Assembly (NCBI RefSeq): GCF_014138435.1
Contig: NZ_JACJIM010000004.1
Location: forward strand, 617,364 to 681,363
Origin: Methylobacterium fujisawaense
GTDB lineage: Bacteria > Pseudomonadota > Alphaproteobacteria > Rhizobiales > Beijerinckiaceae
DNA: 64,000 nt
Reading direction: 5' to 3'
Positions within the stretch are counted from its first letter, which is position 1; every line of letters starts with the position of its first letter. The translations under genes were made by a program, and so were the position numbers. Of this stretch, positions 1-11,499 are shown one piece after another. The notes beneath the pieces were generated by a model, which saw only the letters and a program-made list of their open reading frames with translations, searched no databases and was not told the DNA's origin.

Positions 1-953
1 GCGGCGTCACGGCGATCCTGTTCGACGATCCGGTGGTCGCCTCCGTCGACGTGCGCGGCGGCGGGCCTGGCACCCGCGAGACCGACCTGCTCGATCCCGA
101 ACGCACCGTGGAACGGATCGACGCCCTCGTCCTGTCCGGGGGCTCGGCCTTCGGTCTCGACGCGGCGGCCGGGGTGACGGCGTGGCTCGCCGAGGCCGGG
201 CGCGGCTTCCCGGTCGGCGGCATGCGGGTGCCGATCGTTCCCGGCGCGATCCTGTTCGATCTCCCAAACGGCGGCGACAAGGCCTGGGGGCGCTACCCGC
301 CCTACCGCGAGCTGGGCTTCGCGGCCGCCGCGGCTGCGGCCGCGGACTTCGCCCTGGGCTCCGTCGGGGCCGGGACCGGCGCGCGCACGGGTCGGCTCAA
401 GGGCGGGATCGGATCCGCCTCGGCGCGGGTACCGGGCACGGACTTCCGGGTCGGCGCCCTCGCCGCCGTGAACGCCTTCGGCAACGCGACCGTCGGCGAC
501 GGCCCGCATTTCTGGGCCGCGCCCTTCGAGGAGGGTGACGAGTTCGGCGGCCTGGGCGCGCCGGCCCACGTTCCCGCCGAAGCCCACGCCTTCCCGATGC
601 GCGCGCTGCCCGGCGCCGCCACGACGCTCGCCGTGGTGGCGACCGACGCGGCGCTGACCAAGGCGCAGTGCCGGCGCCTCGCGGTGGCGGCGCAGGACGG
701 CCTCGCCCGCGCCCTCGTGCCGGCCCATACGCCGCTCGACGGCGATCTGGTCTTCGCCGTGGCGACCGGCGCCGTGCCCCTCGCCGACCCGGTGGTGGAC
801 CTCGCTCGCCTCGGAGATGTCGCCGCGCGGGTCCTGGCCCGGACCGTGGCGCGCGGGGTGTTCGCCGCGACGAGCCTGCCGGGGCTCGCGCCGTCGCCGC
901 CCCTGGCGGGTGCGGGGCTTCCGCCGGCCTGGCGCGACCTCTACGGCGCCTGA
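1..953 (+). CDS. P1 family peptidase (DmpA/S58 type), 5'-truncated by window edge
   Basis: The frame is open from base 3 to the stop at 951-953. The first residues (GVTAILFDDP, then SVDVRGGGPGTRETDLL) already lie inside the conserved N-terminal part of the P1 family, so the true start is before the window and the GTG at 33 is not the start. Family features visible are LSGGSAFGLDAAAGV, the glycine-rich GAGTGARTGRLKGGIGSA, and the NAFGN segment near the self-cleavage site of these Ntn-type hydrolases. Members are autoprocessed aminopeptidases or amide hydrolases; the substrate cannot be told here. A small secreted-protein gene follows about 120 bp downstream on the same strand. Confidence 0.85.
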   Translation, partial: GVTAILFDDPVVASVDVRGGGPGTRETDLLDPERTVERIDALVLSGGSAFGLDAAAGVTAWLAEAGRGFPVGGMRVPIVPGAILFDLPNGGDKAWGRYPPYRELGFAAAAAAAADFALGSVGAGTGARTGRLKGGIGSASARVPGTDFRVGALAAVNAFGNATVGDGPHFWAAPFEEGDEFGGLGAPAHVPAEAHAFPMRALPGAATTLAVVATDAALTKAQCRRLAVAAQDGLARALVPAHTPLDGDLVFAVATGAVPLADPVVDLARLGDVAARVLARTVARGVFAATSLPGLAPSPPLAGAGLPPAWRDLYGA

Positions 954-1071
954 TCCGCCACGCCCGCTCCGGAACGAAGCGGCAGGACCGGGGTTACAGG
1001 GCGCGGCCGAAGGCCGTGTCGTGGCTCGGATCGCGCCGGGCCGCGACCTGTGCCAAACGGGAGGATTCCTC

Positions 1072-1338
1072 ATGAAAATGACCGGCCTGATCATCGCCGC
1101 GTCCGTCGCACTGTTCGCCGGCGGCGCCCAGGCGATGCCCGTGGCGCCGCTGTCCGGCGGCGACGCCTCGGTCACCCTCGTGCGCGGCGGGTGCGGGTTC
1201 GGCGCGCATCGCGGGCCGTATGGCGGCTGCCGCCTGAACCGCGGTCCGCGTGGTGCGATGCGCCGCGCCATGACCGGCGCGCCCCGCGGCTGCCCGCCCG
1301 GCCTCTACCGCGGCCCGCGGGGCTTCTGCCACCGCTGA
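1072..1338 (+). CDS. Small secreted GCG-type (GCG_CRPN-like) Gly/Arg/Cys-rich protein
   Basis: This gene encodes 88 residues. A Shine-Dalgarno CGGGAGGA lies at 1059-1066, seven bases before ATG, which decides this start over in-frame upstream codons. Residues 1-21 form a signal peptide (MKMTG, a hydrophobic core, AQA cleavage site). The mature part starts with MPVAPLSGG, then has the GCGFGAHRGPYGGC motif and Gly-Pro-Arg repeats ending in GFCHR, with five cysteines in all. This matches the small exported proteins with a GCG prefix that are frequent in Methylobacterium and Bradyrhizobium. Their function is unknown; a cell-envelope role is only a guess. A GC-rich hairpin follows directly. Confidence 0.8.
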   Translation: MKMTGLIIAASVALFAGGAQAMPVAPLSGGDASVTLVRGGCGFGAHRGPYGGCRLNRGPRGAMRRAMTGAPRGCPPGLYRGPRGFCHR

Positions 1339-1344
1339 GCGATG

Positions 1345-1378
1345 GCGTCGGTGCCGCCCGCCGGGGCGGCGCCGACGC
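1345..1378 (+). terminator. 14-bp stem hairpin after the GCG-type gene
   Basis: The arms at 1345-1358 and 1365-1378 pair over 14 bp with one G-T wobble and a 6-base loop. The hairpin starts seven bases after the stop codon of the secreted-protein gene. There is no T-tract after it, so it is either a weak intrinsic terminator or a 3'-end stabilising hairpin. Confidence 0.5.
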
Positions 1379-1679
1379 ACGACAGCGTCGGGTCCGACTG
1401 GAGTGCCCCCGGGGCGAGCTGAACGGAACCGCACGCTGCGAGACGCCGGGAGGCTCGGACCCGCGTGGCGGCTCGGACGCGGTCCCGAGCCCCGGGCTTA
1501 CTGCGGGACCGGTGTCTTGCGCCCCGCGTGCCATGTCGGCGGCGGTGCCGGTCCCCGCGCTCAGGCCGGTCGTTTCGGTCTCGAGGCGGCGCGTCTGCGT
1601 GGAGGCCGGCTCGGGCATCTTCTGCGGATCGGTGGCCCGCCTTCGGAGGAGCCGAGCGGGACCGACGGTCCGACCGACT
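1379..1679. other. Intergenic region, no gene seen
   Basis: Between the hairpin and the convergent MHYT-GGDEF-EAL gene I see only frames with arginine/proline-rich, low-complexity translations and no ribosome binding site. Nothing else is supported. Confidence 0.6.
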
Positions 1680-4058
1680 TTAGAGAGCGCCGCTCGCCCT
1701 TGCGGGCGGCGGCGATGACGCTGGTCGTTCCGGGCGCCCGATCAGGTAGCCCTGGACGGCATCGCAGCCCAGTCGTCTGAGAAGCGCCAGCTGATCCGCA
1801 TCCTCGACCCCTTCGGCAAGGGTGAGGATGTTCATGTCGCGGCCCATCTGGGTGATCGCCTTGATCACCGCCATCGAGTGGTTGTCCGTCAGCGCGGCCG
1901 CTACGAAGCTGCGATCGATCTTGATCCGGTCCAGAGGCAGATCGCGCAGGTGTGCGAGGGACGAGTAGCCGGTCCCGAAATCATCCATCGCGATCTTCAG
2001 ACCGAGCTGGCGCAGGGCGGAGAGGGTGTGGGCGATCTGACGCCCGTCCTCGACCAGCGCCGTCTCCGTCAACTCGATCTCCAACCGGTGCGGCGGCAAC
2101 CCGCTCTCGGCCAGAGCTGCGGTGATGTGGGCGAGAAGCATCGGCGAGCGGAACTGGACGGCCGACACGTTCACGGCGACATGCTGATGCGGCTGCCAGC
2201 GGGTGGCTTGGCGGCACGCCTCGCCCAGCACCCAGGTCCCGATCGGCACAATCAGCCCCGTCTCCTCCGCCACCGGGATGAAGCTTGCCGGCGCGACGAG
2301 ACCCCGCGTCGGATGCTGCCACCGGATCAGCGCCTCGAAGCCGACGACAGCGTCATCGGCGAGCGCCATGATGGGCTGGTAGGCGAGATGAAACTGCCCC
2401 TCCGTCAAGGCGATCCGGATGTCGTTCTCCAGGGTGTGGCGCTCGGCGACGGCCTCCATCATGCCCGACGCGTAATGCGCTGCGCGTCCTCGTCCGTGAC
2501 GCTTCGCCTCGTACAGAGCGATGTCGGCGCGCTGCAGCAGCTCTTCCGGACTCGACCGATCCGCGTTGTCGCTCAAGCCGATGCTGCAACCGACCATGAC
2601 CGTGAGGTCGTTGAAGGCGTACGGCTTCTCGACGTCCACGATGATGTCTTCGGCCAGGCGGCTCGCTGCATCGGCATCCGCCTGTGTGACCACGGCCATC
2701 TCGTCGCCGCCCAGGCGCGCCACGAACCCTGACGCGCCCGCTAGGGCGCGAAGGCGCGCGGCAACGGTGACGAGCAGGCGATCGCCGACGCCGTGACCGA
2801 ACGTGTCGTTGACCGCCTTGAACCGATCGAGATCGATCAGCAGGAGCGTGAAGGCCTGTCCGGTCTCATGGACGAGCGCCATGTGTTCGATGAGCGAGCG
2901 GCGATTTGCCAGACCCGTGAGGGGATCACGGTAGGCGAGGTGCAGGATCTCTCGCTGCGCCTGCTTCTCCCGCGAAACATCGTCGAAGGTCAGCACCGCG
3001 CCATCGTCGATGGGCTGACAGGCGATGGACAGGATCCGGCCGTCGTCGAAGGTATGCTCGACGAGCGTCTCCTCGCTCCGGGCCATCCAGGTCCGATGAT
3101 TCGCCAGCACCCGCGCGATGCGGGTTTCGTCCCAGGCATTGGCGCGGCCGGTCACATCCAGAAACGTCGATAAGCTCATGCCTCGGGCCATGCTTCCCGG
3201 CGGCAGGTTGAGCATCGTGCACAGTTTCTCGTTGTACAACTCGACGACTTCGGCGCCGGAAACCTTCAGGATCCCGTTCGACATGTTCTGCAATGTCGTC
3301 GCCAGGATTCGCGCGTGCGTGGCCTCCTGCCCCTCGAAGCGCTTGGCAACCAGCAGGGCGAGCAATGTGCCGAGCAGGAGGATGGCGGCGCCCGTCGCGG
3401 CGAGGGCAGCGAGTTGGACCTGCATGATCGGCAGGAGCTGATCGGACCGCGCTCCGACCAGGGTGGTGCCGGCGATGGAGATGAAGTGCGTGCCGCAGAC
3501 CGCGGACACGATGAGAAACAGGGTGACGAGCGGTGGACGGGCATGTCGCGCCACGGTCCGAGCCAACGCCATACAGATGCCGCCGATGAGGCTGGCCAGG
3601 ATGTCGAGGTCGGGCGATTGCGTTTGGCTGCAGCCCTTCAACGCGGCCATGCCGATGAGGTGCATGCCGCCGATCCCCAAGCCCGCCGCCGCGCCGGCTG
3701 CCGCGCGCGTCCATGTCCGCGCGCATTGCGTCGACAGGGCCAGCGGCCCGCCGACCGCGACAATGGCCACGGCCGCTGAGCCCAGGGTCGTCGCCGCCTC
3801 GTAATTCAGAAGGAGGTCGGTCCGGTACCCGAGCATCGCGACGAAGTGGGTGGTCCAAACGCCGGTCCCGGCAACCACGGCCGTTCCGAGTTGCCAGCGC
3901 CTCCTGACGCGCGCCGAAGCGCTCTCCGCTTGCCGGATGAAGTGGACGAGCAGCCACGCACTGAAAAAGCAGATGACCATCGCGGCCAGGGCGAAACCGG
4001 CCGCCTGACTGTCCAGAAGGGCTGCGACGAAGAGATCCATAGGATCATCATGCACCAC
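1680..4058 (-). CDS. Membrane MHYT-PAS-GGDEF-EAL cyclic-di-GMP signalling protein
   Basis: This 792-residue protein has an N-terminal seven-helix MHYT domain (about 10-240) with three His motifs: THFVAML at 70, GMHLIGM at 131 and THFISIA at 190. These suggest sensing of a bound metal or gas. A PAS-like stretch (250-365) leads into a GGDEF domain (375-535) with signature GGDEM at 450-454, so the catalytic Glu is kept; the RxxD inhibitory site is replaced by GASG. The EAL domain (545-790) has EALIRW at 575 and an intact DDFGTGYSS loop. Synthesis and hydrolysis of c-di-GMP are therefore both possible; which one dominates is not readable. GTG at 4058 opens the frame, but ATG at 4040 (MDLFVAALL) is an equally good start. 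The gene stands alone. Confidence 0.9.
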   Translation of the reverse strand: MVHDDPMDLFVAALLDSQAAGFALAAMVICFFSAWLLVHFIRQAESASARVRRRWQLGTAVVAGTGVWTTHFVAMLGYRTDLLLNYEAATTLGSAAVAIVAVGGPLALSTQCARTWTRAAAGAAAGLGIGGMHLIGMAALKGCSQTQSPDLDILASLIGGICMALARTVARHARPPLVTLFLIVSAVCGTHFISIAGTTLVGARSDQLLPIMQVQLAALAATGAAILLLGTLLALLVAKRFEGQEATHARILATTLQNMSNGILKVSGAEVVELYNEKLCTMLNLPPGSMARGMSLSTFLDVTGRANAWDETRIARVLANHRTWMARSEETLVEHTFDDGRILSIACQPIDDGAVLTFDDVSREKQAQREILHLAYRDPLTGLANRRSLIEHMALVHETGQAFTLLLIDLDRFKAVNDTFGHGVGDRLLVTVAARLRALAGASGFVARLGGDEMAVVTQADADAASRLAEDIIVDVEKPYAFNDLTVMVGCSIGLSDNADRSSPEELLQRADIALYEAKRHGRGRAAHYASGMMEAVAERHTLENDIRIALTEGQFHLAYQPIMALADDAVVGFEALIRWQHPTRGLVAPASFIPVAEETGLIVPIGTWVLGEACRQATRWQPHQHVAVNVSAVQFRSPMLLAHITAALAESGLPPHRLEIELTETALVEDGRQIAHTLSALRQLGLKIAMDDFGTGYSSLAHLRDLPLDRIKIDRSFVAAALTDNHSMAVIKAITQMGRDMNILTLAEGVEDADQLALLRRLGCDAVQGYLIGRPERPASSPPPARASGAL

Positions 4059-4896
4059 AAAGATGTGCGCAAACTAAATCATCATCGTGAAGAATTCTCT
4101 GGGCGTGCCCCCATAGACGGCCGGGTGTAACAACCAAAAATTGAAGGTGTCGGGCAAGCTCGGATGTCCTGCCGAACGGCGTCAAAATCTGCCGGTTTCG
4201 ACCGCCGGAGCTCCGAGCCTCCACGACGTCGAAGCTCCGGGCGTGAACGCGGACGATTCGTTGTTCCGGAATACTGAGGACTACAGCCAGCCGCCCATGC
4301 CGTCGGTATTAGGCTGGAAGATTGTTTTCGCGCTTCGCGAGGTCTCGACTTGTTCTCGAAGAAATGATCGGTCTCAATTTTCGTGAGAAGGCCAATCGCG
4401 CAGCCTGTGACATAGCGAATGCCGCGCCGGATCCGGCAGGTTTTGCCGGACCACGGAGTGTCGCGACGGCCCGGCTCTTCTGCCTGTCGCTATAAGGCAT
4501 TTGTTGGCCGAAATTATAGTATTTATGCCTATTTATTGTATTGAATGGCGGGCATTCGTCGGATGGATGTGATCGCCGCGCATGCGGCTGGAACGGCGAC
4601 GTTGATGCGCGGGCCGGATCCTTGCCGGGACGCCAATCGCGCCGTTGCGCGATGGCGTGTGATTGGCCCGGATCTACAAAAGATCTTCGCCGTCCCCACC
4701 GTGCTCAGGGCCTGACCGGCGCAGGCGTGATCCTGCTTCCGCCTGCGGGTCGTCCCGCACGGGCAGTGTCGCGGCATCCCGGTCGATGCTGCCCGCGCCG
4801 TCCTCGCGCGCGGCCAAGCGAACCACGACCGAATGCGGCCTCCCGGTGTCGCGCAACCGGAGGACTTCGCCGCGCCCGCGAGGGGGCGGCGGCGTC
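4059..4896. other. 838-bp intergenic region with AT-rich islands
   Basis: No convincing gene is found. Base composition drops well below the neighbours around 4060-4140, 4310-4390 and 4495-4555. On the minus strand a perfect TATAAT lies at 4518-4513, about 15 bases upstream of a 63-codon frame (4500-4309) without a ribosome binding site; I do not call this a gene. The region should hold the promoter of the MHYT protein. Confidence 0.5.
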
Positions 4897-5174
4897 TCAC
4901 ACCTCGGCGCGGGCCTCCTCCAGCAACTGCGCCAGCCCGGCATCCACCTCCGCGGCCAGCATCCGGCGCTCGGCGTCGGTGAGATCCTTGGCCCAGGCCC
5001 CGCTGCCGAACCCCTCCGTGCAGCGCGCCCGCTCGGAGGCGAAATAGGCTTCGGTCTCGGCCGGCCGCGTCTTCATGGCGTGGACGAGGCCGAACCACGC
5101 CGCCCGCTCCACCACCGCCAGCCGTGCCCGCAGGCGGATGGCCACCGCCTTGTCCGCATCGATCCCGGAATCGC

Positions 5175-5178
<4 letters not shown>
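4897..5178 (-). CDS. Small hypothetical protein coupled to a hybrid histidine kinase
   Basis: The protein has 93 residues, is soluble, rich in Ala, Glu and Arg, and probably all helical. The start ATG overlaps the stop of the upstream hybrid kinase gene by 4 bases (ATGA), so the two are translationally coupled. No known domain is recognised; it contains an alanine/arginine helix ([18 protein letters not shown]) and an acidic C-terminus (LLEEARAEV). From the coupling I infer a role with the kinase, for example as an accessory or regulatory partner, but nothing in the sequence proves this. Confidence 0.7.
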
Positions 5179-7565
<2,387 letters not shown>

Positions 7566-7618
7566 CGACCCGACGCTGTCCCGTCATCCGCCCCAGCGGC
7601 GGCCTATACCAGTATTCC

Positions 7619-8515
7619 TTATACACGCATCGCGTCCGGATCCGACCGCGGCGACGCCGCGGCCGGCAGGCGGCGAAACCGCAGGGCGTCCACCGTGTAG
7701 AGCGCGAGCGCCACCCAGATCAGCGCCAGCATGAGCGCCCGGTGCGGCTCGACGTGCTCGCCGTAGACGAGGACGCTGAGGAGAAGCAGGCAGGTGGGCG
7801 CCACGTATTGCAGCAGGCCGAGGGTGGTGAGCCGCAGGCGCACCGCCGCGGCGGCGAACCAGATCAGCGGCAGCGCGGTGGTCAGGCCCGTGAGCATCAG
7901 GAGCGCGCGGTCGCCCGGCGCGGACGGCAGGAACGGCTCGGGCGAGAGGACGAGCCAGACGATGGCGGCCGGCAGGAGCAGGAGGGTCTCGGCCAGGAAT
8001 CCGACCAGCGCGTCGACGGCGACGATCTTCCGGGCGAGCCCGTAGAGCGCGAAGCTCACCGCCAGCGACAGCGACATGAGGGGCAGCTCCCCGGCCCAGA
8101 CCACCGCGACGGCGACGCCCGTCGCGGCGATGCCGATGGCCAGCGCCTGCGCCGGCCGCAGCCGTTCGCCCAGCACCACCCGCCCGAACGCCACGCTGAC
8201 CAGGGGATTGATGTAGTAGCCGAGGCTCGCGTCGAGCAGGTGCCCGCTGCTGACCGCGTAGAGGTAGAGCAGCCAGTTCACGCCGATCATGGCCGCCGAG
8301 AGCAGCAGGAGCGCGTGCCGCTTGCGCAGCGGGAACGGCAGGTTCAGGCGGTGGCGCGCCGCGAGGACCAGCGCCAACGCGCCGGCGAACAGGCTCGACC
8401 AGACGATGCGCTCCGCCAGGATATGATACGGGGTGTAGGCCCCGAGCATCCGGAAATGCACCGGAACCAGGAGGCCCCAGCTCAGATAGGCGGCGAGCGC
8501 GTAGACGAGGCCCAC
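7619..8515 (-). CDS. rarD: EamA-family transporter RarD
   Basis: This is an inner-membrane protein of 298 residues with about ten hydrophobic helices and no signal peptide. The N-terminus (MGLVYALAAYLSWGLLVPVHF) and the ERIVWSSLFAG segment are typical of RarD, a member of the drug/metabolite transporter superfamily (two EamA repeats). ASLGYYINPLVSV and APTCLLLLSVLVYGE are the other characteristic stretches. The substrate is not established; E. coli RarD is only annotated as a chloramphenicol-sensitivity permease. It lies 53 bp upstream of the hybrid kinase gene on the same strand, but no functional link is evident. Confidence 0.9.
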   Translation of the reverse strand: MGLVYALAAYLSWGLLVPVHFRMLGAYTPYHILAERIVWSSLFAGALALVLAARHRLNLPFPLRKRHALLLLSAAMIGVNWLLYLYAVSSGHLLDASLGYYINPLVSVAFGRVVLGERLRPAQALAIGIAATGVAVAVVWAGELPLMSLSLAVSFALYGLARKIVAVDALVGFLAETLLLLPAAIVWLVLSPEPFLPSAPGDRALLMLTGLTTALPLIWFAAAAVRLRLTTLGLLQYVAPTCLLLLSVLVYGEHVEPHRALMLALIWVALALYTVDALRFRRLPAAASPRSDPDAMRV

Positions 8516-8631
8516 GGCGTCCTCCCGGTCGACCCGGATGGGCGGCCGGGTCGGCGGGCTTTAGCGTGCCGGGCCAGTCCCTGTCAGGGGGTGCCGCGCA
8601 GGGCAGCCATCCGGAGGTCGCGGTCGGGGCT

Positions 8632-10323
8632 TCACGCCGCGCGGATCGTGGCGAGGAAGCGCCGAACCTCACCGCCGAGGTCCTCGGATTGGCGGGCCAG
8701 CGCGGCGGCGCAGGCCTGCACCCGATCGGCGGCCGTCCCGGTCTCTCCGGCAGCCGCGGCAACGGCCGCCATGGTGGTGGTCACCGCGCGGGCCCCGGTG
8801 GAGGCCTGCACGACGTTGCGGGCGATCGCCCGGGTGGCCGTCTCCTGCTGCGCCACCGAGGCCGCGACGCTGGCGGCGACCCCGTCGATCTCGCGGATCC
8901 GTGCGGTGATCGCGGCGATCACCGCGACCGCCTGATCGGTCACGCCCTGGATGCGGCTGATCTGTCCCGAGACGTCGCCCGTCGCCTGGGCCGCCTGCGC
9001 GGCGAGGTCCTTCACCTCGCTCGCCACGATCGCGAAGCCCCGCCCCGCCGCTCCGGCGCGGGCCGCCTCGATGGTGGCGTTGAGCGCCAGCAGGTTGGTC
9101 TGACGCGCGATGGCCCCGATCAGCTCCACCACCGCGCCGACCTTGGCGGCGGCGGCGCTGAGATCCTGCACGAGGGTCGCGGTCCGATCCGCTTCGACGA
9201 CGGCGCTCCGAGCGAGGATGGCCGAGCCGCCGATCTGCCGGCCGATCTCCGCCACGGTGGTTTCGAGTTCCTCGGCGGCGGCCGCCACCGTGCCGACGTC
9301 GCGCGCGGCCGTCTCGGCGGCACCCGCGACCGCCGTGGATTCGCCGACGGTCCGCGTCGCCGTGACGGTCATGGTCCGGGCGGTGGTCTGGAGGGCGGCG
9401 ATCGACTCCGACACCAAGCCGATGATGCGTCCCACCGTCAGCTCGAAGCCCTCGGCGAGCCGCAGGAGGGTCCGGCTGCGGTCGGCGGCGGCGTCCTCGG
9501 CCTGCCGCCGCGCGGTCTCTGCCTGCGCGACGGCCTTCCGCGCGACGAGGGCCTTGATGCCCGCGACGGCGCTGCCGATGGCACCGATCTCGTCGCCGCG
9601 CCGCGCTTCCGGGACCTCCGCGTCGAGCCGCCCGGCCGACATGGCTTTCAGAGCGGCCGTCAACCGGCCGAGGGGGCGGGCGACGCCGACATGCACCACC
9701 AGAACACCGATCAGGATGCTGGCGGCGATGCCGCCCGCCGACAGGCTGATCGCCCAGGACAAGGTCGTGCGGGTGTCCGCGCTGAGGGCCGCGGAACCCG
9801 TGCGGATCGACGTGCTCAGATCGTCCACGAAGGCGTCGAGGGCGGCAAACAGCGTCTTCTGGAGCGGATCCACCTGCGTGTGCGCCAGCGTCAGGGCCTG
9901 GGCGCTCATGCCCTTCTTGGCCATGGCGCACATCTCGCCGGTGAGTGCGATGTAGGTGCCCAGGAGCGTCGCGATCCGGTCGGTCCGAGCGTCAAATGTC
10001 GGGGCGTTCCGGCGCACGCCGTCGAGGAGGCGTGCGGCTTCGGCCGGAAGGGGCTCGAACGCGGCGCCGATGCGGTCCGACGCGTCCGGATCGGCCTCGC
10101 CGAGGGTGCGGAAGGCCACGTAGCTCATCTGATAGACCACGCGTCCGAGGCGTGCCGCCATCGTGGCCGCCGTGGCGTCGTTGCCGAGATAGGCGCTGTA
10201 GGCCGCATCGGCCACGGTCATCCGTTTGGAGATGTACCATAGAAAGCCGACCGCATTCACCGCGATGAAGGCGAACGCGAAGGCGATCTTGACGGCAATG
10301 GGGAACTTGAAGTGGCGACGCAC
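8632..10323 (-). CDS. Methyl-accepting chemotaxis protein (4HB sensor, HAMP, MA domain)
   Basis: This 563-residue receptor has TM1 at about 8-30, a periplasmic four-helix-bundle-type sensor at 31-185, TM2 at about 188-212, HAMP following it, and a cytoplasmic signalling coiled coil. The hairpin tip is canonical ([18 protein letters not shown], then [15 protein letters not shown]), so it should join normal CheA/CheW arrays. The C-terminus (FLATIRAA) carries no CheR-docking pentapeptide. The start is GTG with GGAG ten bases upstream. It is an orphan receptor: the chemosensory operon of this window lies 23 kb away and has its own receptor with a divergent tip. Confidence 0.93.
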   Translation of the reverse strand: MRRHFKFPIAVKIAFAFAFIAVNAVGFLWYISKRMTVADAAYSAYLGNDATAATMAARLGRVVYQMSYVAFRTLGEADPDASDRIGAAFEPLPAEAARLLDGVRRNAPTFDARTDRIATLLGTYIALTGEMCAMAKKGMSAQALTLAHTQVDPLQKTLFAALDAFVDDLSTSIRTGSAALSADTRTTLSWAISLSAGGIAASILIGVLVVHVGVARPLGRLTAALKAMSAGRLDAEVPEARRGDEIGAIGSAVAGIKALVARKAVAQAETARRQAEDAAADRSRTLLRLAEGFELTVGRIIGLVSESIAALQTTARTMTVTATRTVGESTAVAGAAETAARDVGTVAAAAEELETTVAEIGRQIGGSAILARSAVVEADRTATLVQDLSAAAAKVGAVVELIGAIARQTNLLALNATIEAARAGAAGRGFAIVASEVKDLAAQAAQATGDVSGQISRIQGVTDQAVAVIAAITARIREIDGVAASVAASVAQQETATRAIARNVVQASTGARAVTTTMAAVAAAAGETGTAADRVQACAAALARQSEDLGGEVRRFLATIRAA

Positions 10324-10567
10324 TGGGAAAAACTCCGCGCTGCCGCTGCTTATGTGTTAGCGGATGGCGAAGTCGATTGCGAACGCGGGGCTTGGGACGG
10401 ATCGGACATCGAATGGGATTGTCGCGCAATCTTTCATCCGGGACGTGTGGATTGATTTCGCGTTCAACCGTCGGCGCGTCGAATCGCGGCACGTTCCGCG
10501 TGTTCGGACGAGTGCGCCCCGGCGGGCCGTCGCGCGCGCGACATCTTCCCCGCGCGGCGGCACTCTT

Positions 10568-11170
10568 TCAGGGGGCCAGCCAGCCGCCCTGCCATGCCGA
10601 CCCGCACCGGTGCCAGGCGGCCCGCCGGTGACCGCGGCGGTCGAGGTAGAGGAAATCCAGGCGCTCCACCCGGACCAGCACGGCGGCGAAATGCGGCCGT
10701 CCCAGCGCCCCGGCCGCGGCCTCGTCCGGCAGGGCGTAGGCGTCCCCCGCCGGCAGGGCCGTGCCCGGGCCGGGTTCGCTCCCGTAACAGACCCGGCTCA
10801 TCGCCCGGGACCCGGCCCAGGCCGCCTCGGCCACCGCGTCGTCGACGTGCAGCGCGGCGCGCCCCTCGATGCGGATCTGGATCTTCGTCGCCTCGTCGTA
10901 GGCCGTGAGCGCGCAGGCCGGGTTCGCCAGGATCTCGGCGGCCTTGTCGGAGCGGCGGTCGCAGTGGAACCGGAGGGTTCCGGCATCCCGGTCGGCGGCG
11001 CGCAGCACCACCGTGCGCAGCCGCGGGCCGCCCGCCGCGCCGAGCGTCGCCACCACCGGCAGGTGGAACCCGCTGCGGCCGTGCGCGGCGCCGTCCGCCA
11101 GATGGCCCCACAGCGCCGCGAACGTCGCGTCCAGGTCGTCGTAATAGGCGGGCAGCGGCGCGCGGCTCAT
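10568..11170 (-). CDS. Pyridoxamine 5'-phosphate oxidase-family FMN-binding protein
   Basis: The protein has 200 residues from the ATG at 11170 (MSRAPLPAYYDDLD). It shows the split-barrel flavin fold: GPRLRTVVLRAAD and the following CDRRSDKAAEI form the phosphate/FMN-binding part, and the C-terminal RVERLDFLYLDRRGHRRA strand is typical of PNPOx-like proteins. It may be a true PdxH paralogue or an FMN/heme-utilisation type protein; the exact substrate is unknown. The start overlaps the stop of the upstream LAB-N gene by 4 bases (ATGA). It is thus the last gene of a four-gene coupled operon whose other members modify lipids. Confidence 0.85.
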   Translation of the reverse strand: MSRAPLPAYYDDLDATFAALWGHLADGAAHGRSGFHLPVVATLGAAGGPRLRTVVLRAADRDAGTLRFHCDRRSDKAAEILANPACALTAYDEATKIQIRIEGRAALHVDDAVAEAAWAGSRAMSRVCYGSEPGPGTALPAGDAYALPDEAAAGALGRPHFAAVLVRVERLDFLYLDRRGHRRAAWHRCGSAWQGGWLAP

Positions 11171-11499
11171 GGGCTGCCGCGCCTCCGCCGCCGCTCGCGG
11201 AAGATCAGCGCGAGGTTGCGCAGGTAGATCCCGGTGGAGAGCCCCTGGCCGATGATGATCACCGGCTCGCGGCGCACGAACCCGTAGACCAGGGTCATCA
11301 GCCCGCCGAGGATCGACAGGAACCAGAACGACAGCGGCATCACGCTCCGCCCGGCCCGCTCGCTGGCGATCCATTGCAGGATGAAGCGCGAGCCGAACAC
11401 CACCTGTGCGACGATGCCGAAGACCAGCCAGAAGTCGAGCCGGGTGACGAACACGTCGTAGAAATAGGCCGGCAGATCGTGGGCGAGCTGGATCAGCAT
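11167..11499 (-). CDS. Lipid A biosynthesis N-terminal domain (LAB-N) membrane protein
   Basis: The protein has 110 residues from the ATG at 11499. Three membrane helices are visible, with FGSRFILQWIASE, the family hallmark, between the first two. The domain is the N-terminal extension of some lipid-A-disaccharide synthases, but here stands alone, as is common next to ArnT-like and DPM1-like glycosyltransferases. I infer a membrane subunit or flippase-like helper for a polyprenyl-phosphate-sugar. It overlaps the upstream glycosyltransferase gene by 7 bases and the downstream oxidase gene by 4. Confidence 0.85.
   Translation of the reverse strand: MLIQLAHDLPAYFYDVFVTRLDFWLVFGIVAQVVFGSRFILQWIASERAGRSVMPLSFWFLSILGGLMTLVYGFVRREPVIIIGQGLSTGIYLRNLALIFRERRRRRGSP

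Noticed and set aside
4309..4500. 63-codon minus-strand frame downstream of a TATAAT box
   Set aside because: It has no Shine-Dalgarno, an unusual composition and no recognisable similarity; a small RNA would explain the box equally well.
4674..4943. 89-codon minus-strand frame
   Set aside because: It overlaps the end of the better supported 93-residue gene, is Arg/Asp-rich and has no clear ribosome binding site.
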